5,817 nt of DNA from Flavisolibacter sp. (GCA_013695175.1 JACDAZ010000437.1:1-5817); one strand, 5' to 3'; shown: positions 1-5,817, counted from the first letter of the stretch. Numbers and translations: made by a program. Notes: generated from the letters alone by a model not told the origin.

Positions 1-1060
1 CACTATACCTGTATCGAACTCGATAAGTTGGAGTAAAGTTAACTCTCCATCCCCCGTAAGAATAAAGATCACCTCTCATGGTTACATCCAAATAATCATT
101 TAATACATGATAATATCCCAATCCTTCCAGACCTAAACCAAAATTTTCTGTAGCTGTAAATGTTGGAGGCAATAAACCAGAATGCCGCCCACGGCTTAAC
201 GGAAAATAACCAAAGGGTAAATATATAGGTAAGGGTACCCCTTCAAACTCGGGGTGTGTGGGTCCTGAAACAGCCACTTTATTATTAATAACTTTTAGCT
301 TGCTGGCATGGAAAGCAAAATGCGGTTCATCATAATTACAGGTGGTAAATCTTCCATGATGGACAAAAATAGTATTATTATCTACCTTTTTTATTGTTTG
401 TCCCTGCACATACATTTCATCCTGCTTTGTAAACGTATTACTGGTTAAACCTTGTTGGGTTTTAAAATTAAACCTGATACTATCGCTGTCAAACCTGTTT
501 GCACCTTGTTCAAATCTTGCTCTTGTAATTATTTCACCTAAGCTGTCCCTGTCACCTACAGCTGTTAATATATTTGTTTGTTGATTAAGTTCTACTCTTG
601 GTGCAGTAAGCGTAATGTCCTGATATGTTGTTTTTGTATTTCCATAAAGAATAATCATTTTTTCCTGGATTAAAACAACAGCACTGTCTTCTGCTTCATA
701 ATTTACAGGAGCACTTAGCGTGTCTTTGGAAATTCGAAGATTGAATGTATCTATAATTTGAATTACAGAATCTGTTCTGGAAGTATCCCGGGAAAGAGGT
801 TTTATAGTATCTGAGATATTATTTGAATAAAGGGTTCCTGAATTGTTGAACGTGGCTCTTTCAGACAATTGTGGTCTTGCTTCTGCTGCTATAATATTTT
901 TTTTTAAAAGAGGTTTTGTTGTGTCAGATGTTAAAGTGGTGTCAATTTCACCTATAAAGTTGCCTTCTGCTTTGGTTGTTAACGTTACAGCACTCAATAT
1001 CATTATACCAGCAGTTGCTAAAACCAGTCTTTTTAAATTAAATTTGTGCCAGACCATCAT
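1..1060 (-). CDS. lptD: LPS assembly outer-membrane protein LptD, N-terminal part (3' end off window)
   Basis: LptD forms the outer-membrane beta-barrel that inserts lipopolysaccharide into the outer leaflet, receiving it from a periplasmic OstA/LptA bridge. I read 353 open codons on the minus strand that continue past the left edge. Residues 6-31 form a signal peptide (basic KFNLKR, hydrophobic stretch, likely cut after TKA). Residues 32-125 are a Ser/Thr/Asp-rich linker. An OstA-type beta-jellyroll covers about 127-265, with FTTC at 238-241 and PHF soon after. The conserved barrel entry follows, with the family-typical GLGLEGLGYYH (308-318), RGDLYSYGGW (329-338) and TPTYRVRYRY (343-352). 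Bacteroidota homologues run to roughly 850-950 residues, so over half is missing here. Two adjacent ATGs (1060 and 1057) are possible starts; an in-frame TAG lies just upstream, and neither has a Shine-Dalgarno. C241 is the only cysteine visible. The gene is divergent from the amidase. Family assignment is firm; the exact start is not. Confidence 0.93.
   Translation of the reverse strand, partial: MMVWHKFNLKRLVLATAGIMILSAVTLTTKAEGNFIGEIDTTLTSDTTKPLLKKNIIAAEARPQLSERATFNNSGTLYSNNISDTIKPLSRDTSRTDSVIQIIDTFNLRISKDTLSAPVNYEAEDSAVVLIQEKMIILYGNTKTTYQDITLTAPRVELNQQTNILTAVGDRDSLGEIITRARFEQGANRFDSDSIRFNFKTQQGLTSNTFTKQDEMYVQGQTIKKVDNNTIFVHHGRFTTCNYDEPHFAFHASKLKVINNKVAVSGPTHPEFEGVPLPIYLPFGYFPLSRGRHSGLLPPTFTATENFGLGLEGLGYYHVLNDYLDVTMRGDLYSYGGWRVNFTPTYRVRYRYS
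897..905 (-). repeat. A9 homopolymer inside lptD
   Basis: The lptD coding strand carries nine consecutive A residues spanning codons 52-55 (TTA AAA AAA AAT). Loss of one A would put TAG in frame almost at once; gain of one would reach TGA about 11 codons past the run. The tract therefore lies where polymerase slippage would abolish the protein. Whether it varies is unknown. Confidence 0.9.
1015..1046 (+). promoter_or_regulatory. Candidate Bacteroidota-type promoter for the amidase gene
   Basis: TTG at 1015-1017 is followed after 21 bases by TAAATTTG at 1039-1046, an exact match to the TAnnTTTG -7 element described for Bacteroides and Flavobacterium, with spacing inside the reported range. 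Transcription would begin near 1051-1053, giving the amidase a leader of about 90 bases. The site lies within the first 16 codons of the divergent lptD gene. The match is seen directly; activity is inferred, and AT-rich DNA gives such matches by chance. Confidence 0.4.
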
Positions 1061-1070
1061 AGGTGATAAA

Positions 1071-1078
1071 CAAAAATA
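1071..1078 (-). promoter_or_regulatory. Candidate -7 element for lptD
   Basis: The minus strand reads TATTTTTG here, matching TAnnTTTG exactly. No TTG is found at the expected distance upstream (plus positions about 1096-1104). Initiation a few bases downstream would leave a leader of only about 5-8 bases before the ATGs at 1060 and 1057, so either lptD has a very short leader or this match is fortuitous. Confidence 0.3.
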
Positions 1079-1140
1079 GTCTATTACCTATGAAAGAGTT
1101 TGTGAAGATTCCGTTAACCGTTTAAACAAAAAGTCCAATT

Positions 1141-2160
1141 ATGCCAAAGAAATTCATGCTTATACTTTCATTTCTGTGCCTTTCTTCGGTACTGCTTTCC
1201 TTTACTTCCACTAAACAGAAAATTTTAAAAACCATCATCATTGATGCCGGACATGGCAGGCAACCTAATGGAGGTTACGATGGTGCAAAAGGATCTTATT
1301 CTTTTGAAGATGAAATTTGTTTTGATGTAACACAGGAATTGGTAAAATTGATCAACAAAGAATTTCCTGAAATAAAAGTGATACAAACCAGGGAAACAAG
1401 AAATATTGTTGCGTTACATGAAAGAGCGCGTATTGCAAACAGGAATCACGGAGATCTTTTTATTTCTATCCATGTAAATGCAGCACCCCCTGTTCAACAT
1501 AAAGAATTTATTGGCAATAAAGCTGTAGTTAGTTATACCGGAAAAGGGAAAAGCAGGAAAAAAGTAACAAAACAGGTTCCTCAATATCGTTATTATTCCA
1601 CTCCCAATCCAGCCAAAGGAACTGAAACCTATATATGGGGAGCACACAAAAATGAAGATAAGGAAATAGCTATGCGGGAAAATGCTCCTATGCTTGCAGA
1701 AGATAATTATAAAGACAATTATGGAGAATTAGATCCAAATTCACCTGAATTTATTGCACTATCACTTATAAAAACGAAGCAGTTTTTCAAACGCAGTGCT
1801 ACACTGGCCGGTATGGTAGAAGAACAGTTTGGTAAAGTTGGCAGAACCAGCCGTGGACAAAAGCAGCGCCAGGTGGGTATATGGGTACTACAGGCCACAG
1901 CTATGCCTAGTGTATTGGTGGAGACCGGTTATATTACCAATAAAGCTGAAGAAGATTATTTGAACAGCCGTAGTGGCCAACAGGAAATAGCCCGTTGTAT
2001 AAAAGATGCCGTGAGAGATTATGTAAATTGGCTTCAAAAACAACAAACGCTTCCGGTGGTAAAAAACAAAAAAACTGAGGCTGTAAAATTTGAGGAAACT
2101 TACCAATTTTTGGAAGCTATTGAGGAAAGGCATAAACACAATCATGCAACAACACGGTAG
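1141..2160 (+). CDS. Exported zinc N-acetylmuramoyl-L-alanine amidase (Amidase_3, AmiABC-like)
   Basis: The enzyme cuts the amide bond between N-acetylmuramic acid and the L-alanine of the stem peptide in periplasmic peptidoglycan, serving wall turnover and cell separation. Residues 1-24 are a signal peptide without a convincing lipobox. The Amidase_3 core starts with IIIDAGHG (H38, zinc); E56 in FEDE fits the second zinc ligand, H111 in ISIHVNAA the third, and E261 in PSVLVETGY the catalytic glutamate. About 150 residues separate H111 from E261. They include a basic stretch (GKGKSRKK, 134-141) before GTETYIWG (160-167), then a helical segment with RENA (179-182) that resembles the regulatory helix region of E. 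coli AmiB/AmiC. The tail is charged and ends with alternating histidines (331, 333, 335). At 339 residues it is an amidase core with no separate wall-binding domain. The start is chosen by the signal peptide; no Shine-Dalgarno is visible. A terminator follows. Confidence 0.95.
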   Translation: MPKKFMLILSFLCLSSVLLSFTSTKQKILKTIIIDAGHGRQPNGGYDGAKGSYSFEDEICFDVTQELVKLINKEFPEIKVIQTRETRNIVALHERARIANRNHGDLFISIHVNAAPPVQHKEFIGNKAVVSYTGKGKSRKKVTKQVPQYRYYSTPNPAKGTETYIWGAHKNEDKEIAMRENAPMLAEDNYKDNYGELDPNSPEFIALSLIKTKQFFKRSATLAGMVEEQFGKVGRTSRGQKQRQVGIWVLQATAMPSVLVETGYITNKAEEDYLNSRSGQQEIARCIKDAVRDYVNWLQKQQTLPVVKNKKTEAVKFEETYQFLEAIEERHKHNHATTR

Positions 2161-2198
2161 GACTATTTGGTTTTATGGTATAATTTTTTGAGGTTAAT

Positions 2199-2229
2199 AG
2201 AAGTGGTAGTTTAAAACACTACCACTTTT
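2199..2229 (+). terminator. Intrinsic terminator after the amidase gene
   Basis: A perfect 10-base stem pairs 2201-2210 (AAGTGGTAGT) with 2218-2227 around a 7-base loop. An A-T and a G-U pair extend it outward, and it runs into T's at 2226-2230. It lies about 40 bases after the amidase stop, so the amidase is probably transcribed separately from the MCE-OstA pair. The opposite strand has A's then a poorer T context, so it is mainly a plus-strand terminator. Confidence 0.85.
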
Positions 2230-2245
2230 TCGTAAGAAAATATTG

Positions 2246-2253
2246 TTATTTTG
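2246..2253 (+). promoter_or_regulatory. Weak candidate -7 element for the MCE-OstA unit
   Basis: TTATTTTG matches TAnnTTTG with one mismatch. A promoter is expected between the terminator and 2290 because the upstream gene is closed off, and this is the best match there, but no TTG lies at the usual distance upstream. Initiation here would place the small hairpin at 2262-2275 at the very 5' end of the mRNA. Confidence 0.2.
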
Positions 2254-2261
2254 ACAGCGAT

Positions 2262-2275
2262 TTGTCGAAAGACAA
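2262..2275 (+). other. Small GAAA-tetraloop hairpin in the MCE gene leader
   Basis: TTGTC GAAA GACAA forms a five-base stem closed by C-G around a GAAA loop of the stable GNRA class. It ends 15 bases before the MCE start codon, followed by an A-rich unpaired stretch. It could protect the mRNA 5' end or keep the start region open. The stem is short, so function is only a suggestion. Confidence 0.4.
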
Positions 2276-2290
2276 CAAAAAATATAATGC

Positions 2291-3304
2291 ATGAAAATTT
2301 CTAATGAAGCTAAAATTGGTTTACTTGCTATTGTTTCTATAGTGGTATTGATATTGGGATTTAATTTTCTGAAAGGTTCACAGGTTTTCTCAAAACCTCC
2401 TACAGTATATGCCGTTTTCGATAAAATTGGCAGCCTCGAAAAATCAAACCAGATAAGAATAAATGGTTTGCCTGTGGGTACTGTGTACGATGTGAAACCT
2501 GTTGACAGGGAGGTAAACAGAATTCTTGTTGAAATTCATTTAAGCAAGGATATATCTATACCAGATAATTCAATTGCGTTTATAGATGGTACTTTATTAG
2601 GAGCTACTTACATAAATATTGAAAAAGGTCCTTCTAATTCATATTTAAAATCGGGTGATACTATCAGCACACGCCTCGATCCTACTTTAATGGAGGATTT
2701 AAAATCGCAATTAAGACCTACTGTAGTGAGGGTAAATGAAACACTGGATTCATTGAAGCTGGTAATAGGAAATATGAATTCAATTTTTGATCCTAATACT
2801 AATAACAACCTGCAGGCTATGATAGCCAGGTTAACCATTGCTTCCGGTCATTTAGAGCAATTACTAAATACACAAACCGGTACACTGGGAAGGTCATTGG
2901 AAAATATGAATTCTGTCACCGGCAACTTAGCCCGTAATAATGAATCAATAACATCTTCTATAAGAAATGTTGAAACAACTACTTCTAATTTATCAAATGC
3001 AAGGATTAAAGAAACAATAGCTGAATTGGAATCTACCATCACGGAGTTTAAAGGAGCTGCTGCAGGTTTACAAACCAGCATTAACCGTATTAATTCCACT
3101 GATGGCACATTGGGTGCTTTAATGAATGACAGGCAATTGTACGAACAATTAAACAGGGCTGCATTGGGTCTTGAAATACTGCTTGATGATGTTCGTGTTC
3201 ATCCAAAACGCTACGTTAATATTTCTGTGTTTGGCGGCAAAGCAACACCGGCGCCTTTAACTTCGCCGGTAGTTAAAGACACTGTTGCTGTAACACAAAA
3301 ATGA
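2291..3304 (+). CDS. MCE/MlaD-family lipid transport protein, inner-membrane anchored
   Basis: MCE proteins form hexameric rings that bind lipids and carry them between inner and outer membranes, usually with an MlaE permease and MlaF ATPase. Neither partner is in this window. Residues 8-27 form one N-terminal membrane anchor; the MCE domain spans about 37-113 (YAVFDKIGSL, INGLPVGTV, IDGTLLGATYINI). From about 131 to 300 the protein is largely helical, with SLENMNSVTGNL- and SNLSNARIKETI-like amphipathic stretches broken near DPNTNNN (167-173) and DGTLG (271-275), then the Bacteroidota-typical VHPKRYVNISVFG (303-315). A Pro/Thr/Val tail ends the protein. It is far longer than E. coli MlaD (about 180 residues). 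The start at 2291 places the anchor correctly; a nearby ATG at 2287 is in another frame and stops after five codons. Its stop overlaps the next start in ATGA, so the two genes are probably translationally coupled. Family is clear; cargo is unknown. Confidence 0.92.
   Translation: MKISNEAKIGLLAIVSIVVLILGFNFLKGSQVFSKPPTVYAVFDKIGSLEKSNQIRINGLPVGTVYDVKPVDREVNRILVEIHLSKDISIPDNSIAFIDGTLLGATYINIEKGPSNSYLKSGDTISTRLDPTLMEDLKSQLRPTVVRVNETLDSLKLVIGNMNSIFDPNTNNNLQAMIARLTIASGHLEQLLNTQTGTLGRSLENMNSVTGNLARNNESITSSIRNVETTTSNLSNARIKETIAELESTITEFKGAAAGLQTSINRINSTDGTLGALMNDRQLYEQLNRAALGLEILLDDVRVHPKRYVNISVFGGKATPAPLTSPVVKDTVAVTQK
3247..3270 (+). other. GC-rich hairpin near the end of the MCE gene
   Basis: ACCGGCG at 3247-3253 pairs perfectly with CGCCGGT at 3264-3270 around a 10-base loop. 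Six of the seven pairs are G-C, unusual in this AT-rich DNA. It sits about 30 bases before the overlapping stop/start at 3301-3304 and has no T-tract, so it is not a terminator. It may shape translation or mRNA stability at the junction, or simply reflect codons of the Pro/Thr-rich tail. Confidence 0.45.
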
Positions 3305-4881
3305 ACATTCGCATAACTATTTTACTTCTGATTTTTTGTATTGTCCATACGGCAAATGCACAACCTGATGCGTCTTCAGATTCAATAACAGTAGAAATTT
3401 TAAATGCTGACAGACTTCGTTTTGAGAAAAAGGCTGATGGCAGTACTGTGCAAATTCTCTCTGGCAGTGTTCGTTTACGGCAGGGAAATACACTATTCTC
3501 CTGCGATAGCTGCATTGTTAATGAAGGCGCAAATATGTTTGAAGCTTTTGGAAAAGTTCATATCAATGACAGAAGTGTTACCAATATTTATTCAAATTAC
3601 CTGCGTTACCTTTTAGATATCAGGTATGCTTATCTGCGTGGTGCAGTGCGGCTTACGGATAACCAGGGCACACTTACTACGGAGGAGTTGGAATACGATG
3701 TTGCAAACAGGATTGGTATTTATAAAAACGGAGGTCGTGTAGTTAATAAAAATTCTGTATTAACCAGCAAAGAAGGAATTTATTATGCCGATATAAAAGA
3801 TATCTATTTTAAAACAAATGTAGAATTACGCGATCCCGCATATTATTTAAAAAGTGATTCACTTTTATATAATACTGAAACACAGATAGCTACTTTTATT
3901 GCTGAAACATTTATTCGCGATAGCAGTAAAAGAACTATACGTACTTCTGAAGGGTATTATGATCAGAGAATGGGCAGATCCCAATTTACCAAACGAACTA
4001 CTATAGTAGATAAAGATGTTTCCATTACAGGAGATGAAATAGCAAATGATGACGCTTCCGGCACGGCACAAGTGAGAGGAAACGCCGTTTTAATTGATGA
4101 AAAACAAGGCGTATTTATATTAGCCAATGAAATATTTGCCAACAAAAAAACAGAAGCGTACCTGGCAACAAAAAAACCTTTGATGATCATAAGGCAAGAA
4201 AAAGATTCAATTTATGTAACTGCTGACACACTGTTTACTGCACGATTAACCGACCTGTATATTATACCAGATTCCTTAAAATCAAATAAAGATGAAACAA
4301 CTGCAATAACGGATAGTACTAACAGGTATTTTGAGGCTTTTAGAAATGTTAGAATTTTTACAGATTCAGTACAAGCTATTAGTGACAGTTTATTTTATTC
4401 TTTTAAAGATTCTGTATTCCGTCTTTACGAGGATCCGGTGGTATGGAGTAATAAAAGCCAGATTACCGGTGATACAATATATCTCCATACAAAAAATAAA
4501 AAGGCAGATCATGTAAAAGTTTTTGAAAACAGCCTTCTTATAAATGAACTGGAAAGCGGAATCTATAACCAGGTTAAATCTACACGTATGGATGGCTTTT
4601 TTACGGATGGAGCTATTGATTCTGTAAGGGCAAGAGGCTTTGCTGAGTCTATTTATTTTCTGCAGGATAATGACAGCGCTTATTCAGGTATAAATGAATC
4701 CACGAGTGATATAATGGATGTTTATTTTGTACAAGGCGATTTGAATAAAGTTGTCTTCAGAAGTGCTGTAAAGGGAACAATTTGGCCTATTACTCAAAAA
4801 AATCCAGGTGAAATGCGCCTGCAAGGTTTTAACTGGCATGAGGCAAGGAGACCTAAAACCAAATACGAGATGTTTGAATAG
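3301..4881 (+). CDS. Exported OstA/LptA-like protein
   Basis: OstA/LptA-type domains are beta-jellyrolls that stack into a periplasmic bridge carrying LPS from the inner membrane to LptD. Residues 1-20 are a signal peptide (hydrophobic ITILLLIFCIV, likely cut after ANA before Q21). The mature protein, about 506 residues, repeats the OstA pattern several times: FSCDSCIVNE to LTTEELEYD (66-133), SKEGIYYAD (156-164), SDSLLYNTETQIATF (185-199), ITGDEIANDDASGTAQVRGNAV (242-263) and ITGDTIYLHT (388-397). The C-terminal block includes GFAESIYFLQ (446-455), INESTSDIMDVYF (464-476) and the closing RRPKTKYEMF (516-525). It is nearly three times the length of E. coli LptA. Its only mature cysteines are C68 and C71 (CDSC). 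ATG overlaps the preceding MCE stop and no Shine-Dalgarno is seen, so translation is probably coupled. Family recognition is good; a direct role in LPS transport is inferred from domain type and the nearby lptD. Confidence 0.9.
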   Translation: MNIRITILLLIFCIVHTANAQPDASSDSITVEILNADRLRFEKKADGSTVQILSGSVRLRQGNTLFSCDSCIVNEGANMFEAFGKVHINDRSVTNIYSNYLRYLLDIRYAYLRGAVRLTDNQGTLTTEELEYDVANRIGIYKNGGRVVNKNSVLTSKEGIYYADIKDIYFKTNVELRDPAYYLKSDSLLYNTETQIATFIAETFIRDSSKRTIRTSEGYYDQRMGRSQFTKRTTIVDKDVSITGDEIANDDASGTAQVRGNAVLIDEKQGVFILANEIFANKKTEAYLATKKPLMIIRQEKDSIYVTADTLFTARLTDLYIIPDSLKSNKDETTAITDSTNRYFEAFRNVRIFTDSVQAISDSLFYSFKDSVFRLYEDPVVWSNKSQITGDTIYLHTKNKKADHVKVFENSLLINELESGIYNQVKSTRMDGFFTDGAIDSVRARGFAESIYFLQDNDSAYSGINESTSDIMDVYFVQGDLNKVVFRSAVKGTIWPITQKNPGEMRLQGFNWHEARRPKTKYEMFE

Positions 4882-4882
4882 T

Positions 4883-5817
4883 TTAAGTTGTTAAATAATG
4901 TTGCAAAATATAAGTTCCGGCTCCCGCAAAAAATCCAAGAATTGCTAATAACGAAAAGTTTTTCAGGTACCAGATGAAATCAATTTTTTCCATTCCCATT
5001 GCTGCAACTCCGGCTGCGGATCCAATAATTAATGCACTGCCTCCTGTACCTGTACAATAAGCCAGGAACACCCAAAAATAATCATCTTGTGGAAAAGTAT
5101 TCAGATCGTACATACCCATAGCTGCTGCCACTAAAGGCACATTATCAACAATAGATGATAGTAAACCAATACTCATTACAATCACATTTTGATTTTTGAG
5201 ATTATCAGTCATCCAATTTGCCAGAATTGTTAGTTGACCTATTGATTCCAAAGCCGCAATGGCTAAAAGCACACCCAGGAAAAAAAGAATACTGGAAGCA
5301 TCAATTTTTCGTAAAGCATAAGCAACAGTATAAAATTTTCTGTCTTCTTCATCTTTTCCACTATGCATCATTTCTACCAAAACCCATAAAATTCCTAATC
5401 CTAAAAGCATTCCCATAAAAGGTGGTAAATGAGTTAAAGTTTTAAAAATGGGAATCATAACTAATATACCCACTCCTGAATAAAACACGATCATTCTGTG
5501 TTTCAGGTTTGGCTTACCTGCTTCATCATTATATTGTAAGGTTGGTGTTGTTACTTCTCCTTTTATAATAAAATTGATCACTAATATTGGTACAAGCAGG
5601 CAAACCATGCTTGGAACAATAAGCTTTGCAACAATATTAGCTGCAGTTACCTGCCCTCCTATCCAAAGCATTGTTGTTGTAACATCACCAATAGGCGACC
5701 AGGCACCACCTGCATTTGCTGCAATAACAATTGAACCTACAAAAAACAATCTGTCTTTTTTATCGGCCATTATTTTTCTCACCAGCGATACCATTACAAT
5801 GGTTGTAGTAAGGTTGT
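4883..5817 (-). CDS. nhaD: NhaD-type sodium/proton antiporter, C-terminal part (5' end off window)
   Basis: NhaD exchanges Na+ (or Li+) for H+ across the inner membrane and belongs to the ion transporter superfamily. The frame is open to the window edge, starting with NLTTTIV before the first internal Met (5794). NhaD has that motif well inside the protein, so the Met at 5794 is not the start and about 120-150 residues are missing. Counting from that Met, AANAGGAWSPIGDVTTTMLW (25-44) is the family's signature re-entrant segment. Hydrophobic segments follow at about 53-77, 102-117, 125-142, 167-195, 203-226 (with DNVP at 217-220, mirroring the upstream DNLTTT-type site), 240-266 (GTGGSALIIGSAAG) and 273-299. 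A hydrophilic loop with HSGKDEEDRK (144-153) lies between. Seven or so membrane spans and full motif conservation suggest an intact gene. It converges on the OstA-like gene with one base between stops. Confidence 0.93.
   Translation of the reverse strand, partial: NLTTTIVMVSLVRKIMADKKDRLFFVGSIVIAANAGGAWSPIGDVTTTMLWIGGQVTAANIVAKLIVPSMVCLLVPILVINFIIKGEVTTPTLQYNDEAGKPNLKHRMIVFYSGVGILVMIPIFKTLTHLPPFMGMLLGLGILWVLVEMMHSGKDEEDRKFYTVAYALRKIDASSILFFLGVLLAIAALESIGQLTILANWMTDNLKNQNVIVMSIGLLSSIVDNVPLVAAAMGMYDLNTFPQDDYFWVFLAYCTGTGGSALIIGSAAGVAAMGMEKIDFIWYLKNFSLLAILGFFAGAGTYILQHYLTT

Noticed and set aside
843..1079. Plus-strand open frame of 78 codons
   Set aside because: It lies antisense to the start of lptD, whose minus-strand frame has a signal peptide and family motifs. 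Its translation resembles nothing and only reflects the open minus frame.
1090..1125. 11-codon upstream frame (MKEFVKIPLTV) in the amidase leader
   Set aside because: It is in frame with the amidase and stops 15 bases before its ATG, which could suit a leader peptide, but it has no start signal or revealing codons and could easily be chance.
1141..1215. Amidase as a lipoprotein because of C13 in the leader
   Set aside because: The residues before C13 are SFL; a leucine at -1 and phenylalanine at -2 do not fit a lipobox, and the cysteine is in the middle of the hydrophobic core.
2141..2290. Non-coding RNA or riboswitch between amidase and MCE genes
   Set aside because: The 130 bases contain a terminator and one 5-base stem; there is no larger conserved-looking fold.
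4331..4516. 61-codon alternate frame inside the OstA-like gene
   Set aside because: The main frame there carries family motifs; the alternate frame is short and has no independent support.
5218..5418. Plus-strand open frame opposite the antiporter gene
   Set aside because: A shadow of the minus-strand membrane protein gene; no leader, motif or start context of its own.
4883..5794. Taking the Met at 5794 as the start of the antiporter
   Set aside because: The frame stays open to the window edge with NLTTTIV upstream, which belongs to the conserved NhaD interior.

Overview
The window looks like chromosomal DNA from a member of the Bacteroidota, most likely of the Chitinophagaceae type. Three things point that way: AT-rich coding sequence, starts without Shine-Dalgarno sequences, and -7 elements of the TAnnTTTG kind; in addition, every protein resembles the Bacteroidota branch of its family. 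The genus-level guess is inference from remembered family features, not from a search. Five protein genes fill almost the whole window, and two of them run off its ends. I see no tRNA, rRNA, CRISPR array, insertion sequence or prophage gene.

Layout. Positions 1-1060 (minus strand) hold the N-terminal 353 residues of LptD, the outer-membrane LPS insertion protein; the rest lies off the left edge. An 80-base divergent gap (1061-1140) follows. Position 1141-2160 (plus) is an exported zinc N-acetylmuramoyl-L-alanine amidase, closed by a strong intrinsic terminator at 2199-2229. A short leader with a small GAAA-loop hairpin precedes a two-gene unit: an MCE/MlaD-type lipid transport protein (2291-3304), overlapping by four bases with an exported OstA/LptA-like protein (3301-4881). 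Facing it, with a single base between the stop codons, is the C-terminal two thirds of an NhaD-type sodium/proton antiporter (4883 to beyond 5817, minus).

How they fit together. Four of the five genes act on the cell envelope: LPS export (LptD, OstA-like), lipid movement between the membranes (MCE protein) and peptidoglycan cleavage (amidase). The translational overlap of the MCE and OstA-like genes suggests the two are made together. The antiporter is an inner-membrane ion transporter, and nothing in the sequence ties it to the envelope genes. I did not find a clearly new system. The points most worth following are the possible autoinhibitory segment in the amidase, the long helical tail of the MCE protein, the MCE-OstA coupling, the single cysteine in the visible LptD, the A9 tract early in lptD, and the zero-space convergent junction.
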